Translations under genes and position numbers: made by a program
Assembly (NCBI GenBank): GCA_023399595.1
Contig: JAEWOR010000044.1
Span: 1-12,873, forward strand
Length of the DNA stretch: 12,873 nt
Direction of reading: 5' to 3'
DNA from: Bacteroidota bacterium
GTDB taxonomy: Bacteria; Bacteroidota; Bacteroidia; Flavobacteriales; Weeksellaceae
Notes under the pieces: generated by a model
What the model was told of the DNA's origin: nothing
Database searches by the model: none
The model's input: only the letters and a program-made list of their open reading frames with translations
Shown here: positions 1-6,924 of the stretch, in pieces
Layout of the letters: every line of letters begins with the position of its first letter
How positions within the stretch are numbered: position 1 is the stretch's first letter

Positions 1-344
1 CTCTCACTACGAAACCTGTTTAATGTATTATGATCGGGACGGCTCATCCCAGAAAGCCACATGAAATGAATGTTTTCTTTCAAGGCTTGTTCCATTTTAC
101 GGCTCGAGTAAATATTACTTAAGTAGCCATAAACTAAAAGTTTCAACAGCATTTTAGGATGGTAACACGAAGTTCCACCTGGTTTATAATTTTTGATTAA
201 TGTTTTAATATCCAAGCCATCAATAATACTGGAAACTATTCTCACCGGATGCTTTTCATCGATCAACCCCGATAAATTGGGTGGAAAAAGCAAATTTTCT
301 TCGGGGTTGTAAGCTTTAAAGACTGCCTTTGATTTAATTGACAC
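1..344 (-). CDS. IS1182-family transposase, amino-terminal part (runs off left edge)
   Basis: An open minus-strand frame runs from a GTG at 344 to the window edge, about 114 codons without a stop. The translation begins SIKSKAVFKAYNPEENLLFP and goes on through LIDEKHPVRIV, a GLDI segment, Y-KPGGTSCYHPKMLLKLLVYGY and MSRPDHNTLNRFR. This order (YNP..LLFPPNL..LI...HPVR, then YHP.MLLKLL.YGY, then PDH.T..RFR) is the usual start of IS1182-type DDE transposases. The catalytic domain lies outside the window, so I cannot say whether the gene is intact. GTG is chosen because an in-frame TGA lies five codons upstream and no ATG lies between; an ATT at 353 is the only other option. The family assignment is by motif recognition. 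Confidence 0.82.
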   Translation of the reverse strand, partial: MSIKSKAVFKAYNPEENLLFPPNLSGLIDEKHPVRIVSSIIDGLDIKTLIKNYKPGGTSCYHPKMLLKLLVYGYLSNIYSSRKMEQALKENIHFMWLSGMSRPDHNTLNRFRSE

Positions 345-372
345 ACAGCCAATTAATCAATTTGCATCAATT

Positions 373-398
373 AGGAAAGCTTTCGCTTTCCTTTTTTT
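373..398. other. Perfect hairpin ahead of the IS1182 transposase
   Basis: An 8-bp perfect stem (AGGAAAGC at 373-380, GCTTTCCT at 385-392) encloses a 4-nt loop. Read on the minus strand the loop is GAAA, a GNRA tetraloop, and the hairpin ends about 30 nt before the transposase GTG. Read on the plus strand it is followed by seven T residues and looks like an intrinsic terminator pointing out of the element, although no plus-strand gene lies upstream of it. Two roles fit: blocking transcription across the IS end, or folding the 5' leader of the transposase message. Confidence 0.55.
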
Positions 399-409
399 AT
401 GAAAAACAT

Positions 410-440
410 AAAAAAAAAGCTGCCTCAGTTTTGAGACAGC
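410..440 (-). terminator. Intrinsic terminator after the DUF1232 gene
   Basis: On the minus strand a 9-bp stem (GCTGTCTCA pairing with TGAGGCAGC, one G-U pair) closes a 4-nt AAAC loop and is followed by nine T residues. It starts about 20 nt after the stop codon of the DUF1232 gene, the normal place for a terminator. It may at the same time be the outer end of the IS1182-type element. Confidence 0.75.
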
Positions 441-460
441 CTCCTATAAGTTTGAAATTT

Positions 461-811
461 TTAATCTTCTATCGGAGTAATATCAATAACATTTTTGTTG
501 CTGGCATTAATTTTTTGTTCTGCCTCCCAAAGTAGGAATTTATCTACTTCTTTTATCAACTTTGGAATAGTTAAAGATAAAACTGCAAAGTCATCCATTA
601 CACCTATAAAAGGTAAAGCTACCTCAGGAAGTAAATCAATAGGAGAGATGATGTATAATACCCCTATTAAAGGTAAAATAATATCCATAGATTTTACAGG
701 ATATTGTCCTTTTCTCCAATAATTCACCATTCTGAAAATATCAGGTATTTTTTTAATGAATCCTTTGTGATTAATAGCTTCTTTAGCTATCTGAAGTTTT
801 GAATATTTCAT
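461..811 (-). CDS. DUF1232 (YkvA-type) small membrane protein
   Basis: A 116-residue protein whose middle carries the DUF1232 signature: YIISPIDLLPE at about residues 53-63, followed by FIGVMDDFAVL at about 68-78. The hydrophobic stretch around residues 43-57 ends in the SPIDLLPE motif and suggests one membrane-associated helix. An amphipathic start (KLQIAKEAINHKGFIKKIPD) and a charged tail flank it. Family members are small proteins of unknown role, often annotated YkvA, and length here is normal. The gene starts 69 nt after the end of the TlpA-like gene on the same strand and has its own terminator, so it may be the last gene of that transcript or a separate unit; I see no clear promoter in the gap. 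The biochemical function is unknown. Confidence 0.85.
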   Translation of the reverse strand: MKYSKLQIAKEAINHKGFIKKIPDIFRMVNYWRKGQYPVKSMDIILPLIGVLYIISPIDLLPEVALPFIGVMDDFAVLSLTIPKLIKEVDKFLLWEAEQKINASNKNVIDITPIED

Positions 812-880
812 TTTTGTGTTGTGATTTTACGCTATCAAATTCACAAATTCCATACCAAAAAAATATAAAATTCGTTAATC

Positions 881-1423
881 TTATTTTGTGGCCGCGTCTA
901 TAAATTCTAGTGCAGATTCACTGTTCCAGTCTTTATAAGCATCTTCTTTCAATAATATTCTTCCACCTTTATCTAAAAGGAAGGTTGTAGGAAAAGCTTT
1001 GGGAAGAATTTTCTCTGAAATCGGACTTTGAGCAATGTAAACGGGAACGTTATAATTGTTTTCTTTTAAAAACTTTACAACAGCTTCCTCTTCATCTTTC
1101 ATGGCGATGAGCACGAAATTCATTTTGTCTTTCCTGGTGTCGTACATGGCTTGAATGGTTGGCCATTCTTTTCTGCATGGAGCACACCAAGTTCCCCAAT
1201 AGTTTAAGAAAATAGTTTTATCTCTTAGGTTTTTTAAATTGGTGTTGGGTGTGTTAATTCCCTTCAAATCCATATCGAAATCTACATCATTTATGGTGGC
1301 TGCGCTTTCTACTGTTGCAATTGGGAAGAAAGTGTTTTTAAGAAAATTCCTTGATGATGGAATCGCCAAAATAGCTCCAATAACAACTAATAAGAATATA
1401 TATATAAGATTCTTTTTCATCAT
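881..1423 (-). CDS. TlpA-like membrane-anchored thioredoxin
   Basis: A 180-residue protein with a single hydrophobic anchor at about residues 5-21 (MMKKNLIYIF start), then a thioredoxin fold facing the periplasm. The active site is GTWCAPC with C80 and C83, preceded by a FLNYWGTW strand, and the cis-proline lies in FPTTFLL at P145. This is the TlpA/ResA layout, used in Bacteroidota for thiol-disulphide exchange outside the cytoplasm, for example in cytochrome c maturation or as a general reductant; the partner cannot be told from sequence. The start ATG abuts the TAA stop of the upstream thioredoxin-fold gene (TAAATG), so the two are likely co-translated. A second ATG directly follows the first, so the start is uncertain by one residue. 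No lipobox Cys is seen, so it is an anchored and not a lipidated protein. Confidence 0.88.
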   Translation of the reverse strand: MMKKNLIYIFLLVVIGAILAIPSSRNFLKNTFFPIATVESAATINDVDFDMDLKGINTPNTNLKNLRDKTIFLNYWGTWCAPCRKEWPTIQAMYDTRKDKMNFVLIAMKDEEEAVVKFLKENNYNVPVYIAQSPISEKILPKAFPTTFLLDKGGRILLKEDAYKDWNSESALEFIDAATK

Positions 1424-1987
1424 TTATAAAAGTTCTAAAATTTCCTGAATTGCATCTTTTCCTTTGTTTCTTGAATAATAAATCTGCAAATCTTTATAAA
1501 ATTCTTCTTTAGGATAGGTTTCGGGATTGTTTTTAAACTTCATTAATAATTCTTTACCATGCTTTGGACGAGGTCCCCAAGTATTGATAACATTATAATT
1601 TTCATCTAAAATTAAAACTTTAGGAATAGATTGAGAACCCTCTGTTAAAAATTGATCGATTAACGAAGTATCTGAATCCCTCAAGAAAACTTTCACTTCA
1701 TTATGACCTTTAAAGAACTTTTCAAGAACGGGAACTACAGCACTTGCGTCGCCACACCAAACTTCAGAAATAATTAAAATTTTACCACTGAAATTTTTTG
1801 CCAATAACTCTTCGGTCTGGTTTGGATCTGGTGAATACACTTTTAAGAATCTCGCCATTCTTTGAAGTCCTAATTCATAATATTCTTTGAATTCTACATC
1901 TTTTTCATTTTCTGGATGTTGTAATCTTTGTTCTCCAACGTTTAAATACTCATTAAAGCTGATGGCTTTATCCCAATACTCTTTCAT
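1424..1987 (-). CDS. Thioredoxin-fold protein with single active-site Cys (thioredoxin_9 type)
   Basis: A 187-residue soluble protein with no signal peptide. The centre has a thioredoxin fold: strand KILIISEVWCGDAS with C78 in the CxxC position, a second strand VKVFLRDSD around residues 99-106, and the cis-proline motif SIPKVLIL at P122. The second Cys of CxxC is replaced by Ala (CGDA), which is the usual state of this family, so classical disulphide cycling is not expected; the role is not established. About 60 residues of helical extension (MKEYWDKAISFNEYL onward) come first. Its ATG overlaps the aroC stop by one base (TAATG) and its stop touches the next ATG, which makes it the middle gene of a coupled aroC-trx-tlpA unit. 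Confidence 0.85.
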   Translation of the reverse strand: MKEYWDKAISFNEYLNVGEQRLQHPENEKDVEFKEYYELGLQRMARFLKVYSPDPNQTEELLAKNFSGKILIISEVWCGDASAVVPVLEKFFKGHNEVKVFLRDSDTSLIDQFLTEGSQSIPKVLILDENYNVINTWGPRPKHGKELLMKFKNNPETYPKEEFYKDLQIYYSRNKGKDAIQEILELL

Positions 1988-3048
1988 TATAATTTTCTAA
2001 GTTTATTAATTAAAAATAAATCTGCTAATACAAACGCAGCAAGGTTTTCAACAATAGGCACGGCTCTAGGAACCACACAAGGATCATGCCTTCCTTTTCC
2101 TTCTACTATCACCTTATTTCCTTCCGAATCTATGCTTTCTTGAGGTCTTAAAATAGTAGCAACAGGTTTGAAAGCTACTCGGAAATAAATATCCATTCCG
2201 TTGGAAATTCCCCCTTGAATTCCCCCAGAAAGATTGGTTTTAGTAGAAAAATCCTCATTGAATAAATCGTTGTGATCTTGCCCAGTCATTTTAGCACCAC
2301 AAAATCCGCTTCCGTACTCAAAACCTTTACATGCATTAATATTCAACATGGCTTTTCCTAATTCAGCTTGCAGCTTACCAAAAACGGGTTCTCCAATTCC
2401 CACAGGGACATTTTTGATAACACACGTGATGGTTCCACCAATGGTATTTCCTTCTTTTTTGATTTCTTTAATTTTTGAAATCATTTTTTCCGCAGTTTTC
2501 GCATCTGGACAACGAACATCATTGGATTCCGTTTGCAAAAAATCTAAATCCTGATAAGGTTTTTCACAGAAAATTTCTCCTACAGACGAAACATAAGCGT
2601 TGATGGAAATTTGCGGTAAAAGTTGTTTGGCTAAAGCTCCTGCAACTACCCAATTCATGGTTTCGCGGGCAGAAGATTTTCCACCACCTTTATAATCTCG
2701 AGTTCCAAACTTTTGGTCATAGGTAAAATCTGCATGACTTGGTCGGTAAGCTTTTGCGATATGATTGTAATCCTTGGATTTCTGATTTTCGTTTTCAATG
2801 AGAAAACCAATAGGAGTTCCCGTGGTTTTTCCCTCAAAAATTCCGGAAAGAAACTGTACTGTATCGCTTTCTTTTCTTTGAGTAACAATTGACGATTGAC
2901 CAGGTTTTCTACGGTTAAGCTCATTTTGAATGGCTTCAAAATTAACTTCCAAACCAGCAGGAAAATTAGTGATAATTCCTCCATAAGCCAATCCGTGACT
3001 TTCACCAAAAGTATTCAGATTAAGAAAATTGCCTAATGTGTTGAACAT
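1987..3048 (-). CDS. aroC: Chorismate synthase
   Basis: The enzyme converts 5-enolpyruvylshikimate-3-phosphate to chorismate with reduced FMN, the last shikimate-pathway step before aromatic amino acids and folate, in the cytoplasm. All three family signatures are present in 353 residues, a normal length: TFGESHG at residues 13-19 with H18, RPSHAD at 102-107 followed by DYKGGGKSSARET at 118-130, and RHDPCVVPRAVPIVE from about residue 320 with the second conserved His. The first ATG gives the expected MFNTLGNF start. It heads a run of three genes with overlapping or abutting stops and starts (aroC, single-Cys thioredoxin, TlpA-like thioredoxin). A promoter lies directly upstream and ends only 4 nt before the ATG, implying an almost leaderless message. 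Confidence 0.97.
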   Translation of the reverse strand: MFNTLGNFLNLNTFGESHGLAYGGIITNFPAGLEVNFEAIQNELNRRKPGQSSIVTQRKESDTVQFLSGIFEGKTTGTPIGFLIENENQKSKDYNHIAKAYRPSHADFTYDQKFGTRDYKGGGKSSARETMNWVVAGALAKQLLPQISINAYVSSVGEIFCEKPYQDLDFLQTESNDVRCPDAKTAEKMISKIKEIKKEGNTIGGTITCVIKNVPVGIGEPVFGKLQAELGKAMLNINACKGFEYGSGFCGAKMTGQDHNDLFNEDFSTKTNLSGGIQGGISNGMDIYFRVAFKPVATILRPQESIDSEGNKVIVEGKGRHDPCVVPRAVPIVENLAAFVLADLFLINKLRKL

Positions 3049-3052
3049 GTTA

Positions 3053-3083
3053 CAAATTTATCGATTTTTATGATGATACTCAA
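3053..3083 (-). promoter_or_regulatory. Bacteroidota-type promoter of the aroC unit
   Basis: On the minus strand a -33 element TTG (3083-3081) is followed after exactly 20 nt by TAAATTTG (3060-3053), a full match to the Bacteroidota -7 consensus TAnnTTTG. Only 4 nt (TAAC) separate the box from the aroC ATG at 3048, so transcription should begin at or within a few bases of the start codon. It sits in the 46-nt gap between aroC and the membrane-protein gene, showing that aroC need not depend on upstream transcription. Confidence 0.7.
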
Positions 3084-3094
3084 GCGAATTGCAT

Positions 3095-4735
3095 TTATTT
3101 AGGTGGATTGTTTTTCTCTAAATATTGTATGATTTCTTGAGCTTGCATTTTTTCTTCTTCATTCATGTTTTTCCAGATAAAACCTTTCTTAAAATTGTAT
3201 GAATCTACAGGCTGCGGAATGATTTTTAAATGATAATCATCAAAAAAATAACTTGTAGAAATAGCAGGAATTGGCGTATCAAAATTGAAAGGATAATTCT
3301 TAGAAATATTGAAATTTAAGATACCCACTTTAAAGCTGTAAAATTTATTCAGTTGATAAGTGGTGGGTTGGTAGATTTGCGACCATTGGAAAGGTGACAT
3401 CATTTTTCCTAATCTAAAACTTGGAACCGTTTTTTGTAAAGTTTGTGGAATAGATAGGAAAAGAATAGTTATAAAAGTGAATGCAAAAGAAAAGATCATG
3501 GCTGTTTTTTTGGTGATAATTTCATAGAGGAGTATCATGAAAAAAACAAAAAAGACATCTATAAAAAAACGATATTGAGCCGAAAATAAGAGTACAAAAA
3601 TCGATTTAATAAGAACTGCAACGCAAATGAAGCTTATCATCTTGTTTTTTTTAATGCTCGAAATAATGATGAAACCTATTAAAATAAGTATGAAACTGAT
3701 ATTTATGTAGGATTTCATGCCCTTGAGAAAAAGCCAGTTTTTTATGAATTCCCAAGTAGAAAATTTCTGAATTTCTTTTATGGAATATTGCATGTCATAA
3801 GTTTTTAAAATTGCCATTTGTGACGATGCTTTCATTAATTCTGGATTCGGTTTCCAAGGGATATTTAAATCAAGAAAAGTAATTGGGAAAACGGGATAAC
3901 CGAAAGTCCAAATATTTTTAAAAAAGAACAATAACATTATTATTCCGCCTAAAATATAGTTTTTAAATTGCGTTTTCGAAATCAATAAAAGGTATAAAAA
4001 TGAGAAAATGGGCAACCAAATCATGGTGGGTTTAATTGCAAAAACAAAAATTGATAACCCTAAAATTAAGCTGTGATTATCATTTTTATTAAAAATTTCC
4101 TGTAGAATAATTAATGCAAAAACGATTACAGGTAAGTCGGGACTTGGAGATTGAATGAAGAAAAATAGAAATGGAATGAACAAAAAATGCGGCCATACCT
4201 TTTTTTCAATAATATAAAGAGCGTAAATGAAAAGTAAAACGGAATTTATTTTTAAAAAACTATCTGAAAAATGGGAAAAAACAGCTTGGAAAATATGCCA
4301 GAAAGACATTTGACCCAAAATTAGATCCAAATTTGAAATTCCTTTTACAAGTCCAAATTTTTGAAGCCATAAAATTGATGGAACATAATACCCAAAATGG
4401 TCTAAAATAAATGGTGCAAAAGAACCAACGAAAATAATTAAAATTCCCCAAATGCTTATTAAAGCTTTGTTTTTTTTGAATAGTTGATAAAAATTTTGGT
4501 ATAATTTGTTTTTAAAAAAAAGAAACCAGCCAACGGTCAAAAAAATAATTTCTACATAAATATTAATGGGAAGAATAAAGGAAATTAAGGATGCAGCAAT
4601 AGTTGTTGAAAAAATACCTACAATTATTTGCAGTACAATTCCTGCGGAAAATTTCCCGAATATTTTTTCGGTTAGATTTCCTATCCCAAAAAGACATGGT
4701 AAAATAATGAACGTTGAGAGTAGAATGTGCAGCAT
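3095..4735 (-). CDS. Large multi-pass membrane protein, possibly LIC_10190-type / GT-C-like
   Basis: A 546-residue protein made of roughly eleven to thirteen hydrophobic segments, rich in Phe, Ile and Lys, with a soluble carboxy-terminal tail of about 100 residues ending in a Glu/Lys-rich stretch. The first periplasm-facing region reads DHFGYYVPSILWLQKFGLV, then a KGISNLD segment and a SFWHIFQAVF segment. That acid-plus-GYY..P...W pattern before a G..NL segment resembles the LIC_10190-type membrane proteins, which I believe belong with GT-C-fold glycosyltransferases; this is recognition from memory and not certain. A role in envelope glycan assembly would follow but is inference. The ATG at 4735 touches the T-run of the preceding lipoprotein's terminator, leaving no room for a promoter, so expression may rely on read-through or on promoter elements inside the lipoprotein gene. 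Confidence 0.75.
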   Translation of the reverse strand: MLHILLSTFIILPCLFGIGNLTEKIFGKFSAGIVLQIIVGIFSTTIAASLISFILPINIYVEIIFLTVGWFLFFKNKLYQNFYQLFKKNKALISIWGILIIFVGSFAPFILDHFGYYVPSILWLQKFGLVKGISNLDLILGQMSFWHIFQAVFSHFSDSFLKINSVLLFIYALYIIEKKVWPHFLFIPFLFFFIQSPSPDLPVIVFALIILQEIFNKNDNHSLILGLSIFVFAIKPTMIWLPIFSFLYLLLISKTQFKNYILGGIIMLLFFFKNIWTFGYPVFPITFLDLNIPWKPNPELMKASSQMAILKTYDMQYSIKEIQKFSTWEFIKNWLFLKGMKSYINISFILILIGFIIISSIKKNKMISFICVAVLIKSIFVLLFSAQYRFFIDVFFVFFMILLYEIITKKTAMIFSFAFTFITILFLSIPQTLQKTVPSFRLGKMMSPFQWSQIYQPTTYQLNKFYSFKVGILNFNISKNYPFNFDTPIPAISTSYFFDDYHLKIIPQPVDSYNFKKGFIWKNMNEEEKMQAQEIIQYLEKNNPPK

Positions 4736-4768
4736 AAAAAAAAGATTGCCTAAAAATAAGCAATCTTT
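4736..4768 (-). terminator. Intrinsic terminator after the glycine-zipper lipoprotein gene
   Basis: A perfect 9-bp stem (AAAGATTGC at 4741-4749 with GCAATCTTT at 4760-4768) encloses a 10-nt loop. On the minus strand it runs into a tract of eight T residues whose last base lies next to the ATG at 4735. It begins about 24 nt after the lipoprotein stop codon. The stem is A/T-rich, so termination may be partial, which would allow read-through into the membrane-protein gene. Confidence 0.72.
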
Positions 4769-4791
4769 TATATATTAAAATTAGAATGTTC

Positions 4792-5355
4792 TTAATTTTT
4801 CGGCTGAACTCTACCGTCTTTTCGGTCACCAGCTCTACCAATGGTATAACCTGTAGCGCCACCTACAACACCTCCAATTACAGCGCCTAAGCCTCTATTT
4901 TTCTTATTGATAATTGCACCAGCAGCGGCTCCACCTACTGTACCAATAATGGTTCCTTTAGCAGCTTTACTCATTCCTTTTTTCTGAGTGGTTTGTGAGC
5001 TAGTTCCAGAGTTGTTGGCGTAAGTTCCGTTTGAGTTAGAACCAGAAGAAACCTCTCTGTCTCTATATACTGTTTTGGTTTTTGTTACCACTTTAGGTTT
5101 TGAGTTCGCAATAGTTTTTGCTTCTTCTTTTTTAGTTTTTTCCTCTTCGACTTCTTTTATACTGTCGGTTCTTTTCTGTATTTCAAAAGCCATTTTTTCT
5201 TTTTCAATAGCCAATTTTTGCTTTTCAATCTCCAATTGTTTAGCTTGAAATTCTAGTTTTTGTTGTTCAAGTGATACTTGCGAAACTTCATCTCCTTTTT
5301 TACATGCCGTCAGCATTAATACTGATAAAACACTTGTAATGACTATATTTTTCAT
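4792..5355 (-). CDS. Lipoprotein with coiled coil and glycine-zipper domain
   Basis: A 187-residue protein with a lipoprotein signal peptide (MKNIVITSVLSVLMLTAC, lipobox LTAC with C18 as the lipidated residue). Residues about 27-75 form a Glu/Lys/Gln-rich heptad pattern (LEQQKLEFQAKQLEIEKQKL and on), a likely coiled coil. A low-complexity Ser/Asn/Gly linker covers about 103-125. Residues about 133-175 carry repeated GxxxG-type spacing (GTIIGTVGGAAAGAI, then GLGAVIGGVVGGATGYTIG), the glycine-zipper type seen in outer-membrane lipoproteins. No enzyme motif is present; a structural envelope role is the usual guess. It is followed by its own terminator. I see no full-consensus promoter before it, only a near match with 3-nt instead of 2-nt spacing in the -7 box around 5370. 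Confidence 0.85.
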   Translation of the reverse strand: MKNIVITSVLSVLMLTACKKGDEVSQVSLEQQKLEFQAKQLEIEKQKLAIEKEKMAFEIQKRTDSIKEVEEEKTKKEEAKTIANSKPKVVTKTKTVYRDREVSSGSNSNGTYANNSGTSSQTTQKKGMSKAAKGTIIGTVGGAAAGAIINKKNRGLGAVIGGVVGGATGYTIGRAGDRKDGRVQPKN

Positions 5356-5662
5356 GACTCAAGATTTTCCAAATAATAGTAATGTCCAATAAACGAATTC
5401 ATAAAACTATTATTATGTTAGTTGAGTTAGAAGTTTCAATTATAAAGCCATTTTATAGTTAATGAATTGTTAAAAAAGCGAATTTATGTTAAATAATTAT
5501 TGGTGAAATACTTTATATCTCTTTGTAGAAACATATTGTAAAAACTGAACATTAAAGTTTTTTAGAATTATTTTCTTTCGATTTTTTTGAAATTTAATTG
5601 AGAACTACACTATCGTGTAGCGTCTTTTGCTCAGTATTAAAGTATTTTTGAAAAAAAAAGAC
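5356..5662. other. Intergenic region between divergent genes, about 307 bases
   Basis: This very A+T-rich gap separates the minus-strand lipoprotein gene from the plus-strand ThiF stump and so should hold promoters for both. I see no reading frame worth calling, no RNA gene and no long repeat. The recognisable items are a short dyad at 5605-5620 and a -7-like box at 5643-5650, both on the ThiF side. Confidence 0.6.
5605..5650 (+). promoter_or_regulatory. Candidate control region of the ThiF stump: dyad plus -7 box
   Basis: CTACAC (5605-5610) and GTGTAG (5615-5620) form a perfect 6-bp dyad with a 4-nt centre. Further on, TATTTTTG at 5643-5650 matches the Bacteroidota -7 box TAnnTTTG and ends 12 nt before the ATG. 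No good -33 element lies 20 nt upstream of the box (a TTTG at 5626 is only 13 nt away), so the promoter would need an activator or is weak. The dyad lies near the -33 region, a position where a regulator could act. Confidence 0.35.
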
Positions 5663-5926
5663 ATGAGATATTCTAGAAATAGATTATATATAAACGAAGA
5701 AGAGCAGGAGCAAATAAGGAAGATTCCAATATTATTTGCTGGATGTGGTATAGGGAGTAATATTGCAGAATGTGCCCTTAGATTTGGCTTTGAAAACATA
5801 ACAATTGTTGATGGAGATGTTATTGAAAACTCAAATTTGAATAGACAAAACTATATTGAAGATGTAAGTCTTCAAACTAATTTGGACAAATTTCATTCAA
5901 TCCTTAAGGAGGATTTCGGGTTATAA
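5663..5926 (+). pseudogene. ThiF/E1-like adenylyltransferase, truncated by IS3 element
   Basis: The 87-codon frame starts MRYSRNRLYINEEEQEQIRK. It then shows the nucleotide-binding core of the ThiF/MoeB/E1 family: PILFAGCGIGSNIAECALRFG (glycine-rich loop at residues about 26-31), ITIVDGDVIENSNLNRQNY with the conserved acidic residue after the second strand and the Arg-Gln of the NLNRQ motif. Intact family members are usually well over 200 residues and activate a carboxylate by adenylation. Here only about 66 residues are native. The inverted repeat of the IS3 element begins at 5863, so the last 21 residues are encoded by IS sequence. No remainder of the gene is visible past the other end of the IS (7357 onward). 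Some ThiF-like enzymes act in peptide natural-product pathways, so a past link with the neighbouring RiPP locus is possible but unproven. ATG at 5663 is preferred over an upstream in-frame TTG at 5627. Confidence 0.8.
5863..5911 (+). repeat. IS3 terminal inverted repeat, orfB side
   Basis: Ungapped partner of the repeat at 7308-7356, 32 of 49 bases identical when one copy is reversed. The matches cluster at the outer TGTAA, the GGACA core and the inner CTTAAGGAG. This copy reads in frame with the ThiF stump and supplies its last 16 or so codons. Confidence 0.68.
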
Positions 5927-6904
5927 ACTTACTAATTTTTCTTGATTATATATTTGTCTTCTTTTTCGGATTGAATCCGCTTTTATTTGTCTTCTTTTTT
6001 CTAAAATTGTTTCAGATCTTCCGAAATAAACATCCGCTGGAGTCAAGTTGTTTAAGGACTCATGATAACGGTGATTATTGTAATTTTCCACGAATTTCTC
6101 TAGAGCTTTAACAAGTTCTTCTGGGTGGTAGAAATGATTCAATTTCACTACGTTTTTCATCGTTCTGTGATAGCGTTCAATTTTCCCTTGCGTTTGCGGA
6201 TGCATGGGTTTTCCGTGGACTTGCTTCATTTTTAAATTGTCTTTCAGGTAGGTTCTGAGTTCGTTTGACACGTAACAGGAGCCATTGTCGGAGAGTAATT
6301 TCGGTTTGGTTTTCGACTTTAATTTTGCTTTTTCAATCGCCGTATTTACGGTTCTTTTTACATCTTCGGATTTCATCGAATCGCAGCGTTCCCAGTGAAT
6401 GATGTATCGGCTGTAATCGTCCAAAATCGTACTCAGATAGTACCAACCCCAACCGATGACTTTGAAATAAGTGAAATCTGTCTGCCACATTTGATGTACA
6501 AATTCCGTTTTATCTTTAAATTCATTGGCTGCTGAAATCAAAAAATGATGAGGAGCCGGAATTAAGTCTCTTTGCTTCAAAATACGATAAACACTGGATT
6601 CTGAAATAAAAACACCTTGTTCATCCGTAATTTTATGAGCCAGTTCTCTGGAAGATAATTCGGTATATTCTAAAGCGATTTCTACCACCAAATCTTTTTG
6701 CTCTTCAGGAATGCTGTTCCATTGTCTTTTCGAAGTTCTACCTGCTGATTTTAAGCCGTCATAACCGTTTTCAAGATAAGTTTGATACCATTTATAGAAA
6801 GTACTTCTTGCAATTCCGAAGCTTTCAAGCGTGCTTTTTACTCCAATTTCGCTGGTGGTAACAGCTTGAATAATTTCGTACTTCTCGCCTGCGGATAATC
6901 TCAT
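5921..6904 (-). CDS. IS3-family transposase OrfB (DDE integrase domain)
   Basis: 327 residues from the ATG at 6904. An amino-terminal helix-turn-helix segment (SFGIARSTFYKWYQTYLENG, about residues 28-47) is followed by an HTH_21-like region (SSRELAHKI, SESSVYRILK) and then the rve catalytic core. The DDE triad is D143 (WQTDFTY), D206 (LLSDNGSCY) and E243 (TQGKIERYHR), with 36 residues between the last two, as expected. The frame stays open upstream of the ATG back to the slippery A8 run in orfA, so the working transposase is most likely a 462-residue OrfAB fusion made by -1 frameshifting, with 14 linker residues between the slip and this ATG. No stop or frame break is visible, so the element may be active. 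Confidence 0.93.
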   Translation of the reverse strand: MRLSAGEKYEIIQAVTTSEIGVKSTLESFGIARSTFYKWYQTYLENGYDGLKSAGRTSKRQWNSIPEEQKDLVVEIALEYTELSSRELAHKITDEQGVFISESSVYRILKQRDLIPAPHHFLISAANEFKDKTEFVHQMWQTDFTYFKVIGWGWYYLSTILDDYSRYIIHWERCDSMKSEDVKRTVNTAIEKAKLKSKTKPKLLSDNGSCYVSNELRTYLKDNLKMKQVHGKPMHPQTQGKIERYHRTMKNVVKLNHFYHPEELVKALEKFVENYNNHRYHESLNNLTPADVYFGRSETILEKRRQIKADSIRKRRQIYNQEKLVSL

Positions 6905-6924
6905 ATATTTTCTGTATTTATGGA

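Larger units (their letters stand above)
1..443 (-). mobile_element. Probable IS1182-type insertion sequence, upstream end
   Basis: The partial transposase is preceded on its own strand by about 100 bases holding two hairpins. The outermost of these starts GAGGCTGTCTCAAAA at 443. That sequence resembles a terminal inverted repeat, and its distance from the transposase start suits an IS end, so I place the tentative boundary at 443. The other end is outside the window, so neither the repeat nor a target duplication can be tested. The same sequence is also a good terminator for the DUF1232 gene next to it, so the boundary could be nearer to 400. Confidence 0.45.

Noticed and set aside
1424..1987. 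Missing second Cys in the thioredoxin-fold protein (CGDA) as an unusual mutation
   Set aside because: The WCGD-type site with one Cys is, as far as I know, the usual state of this family, so it is not a special feature of this gene.
2655..3008. Overlapping 117-codon frame inside aroC, and similar frames inside lanB and the large membrane gene
   Set aside because: They lie in other frames of strongly supported genes, have no recognisable motifs and low-complexity composition; treated as chance.
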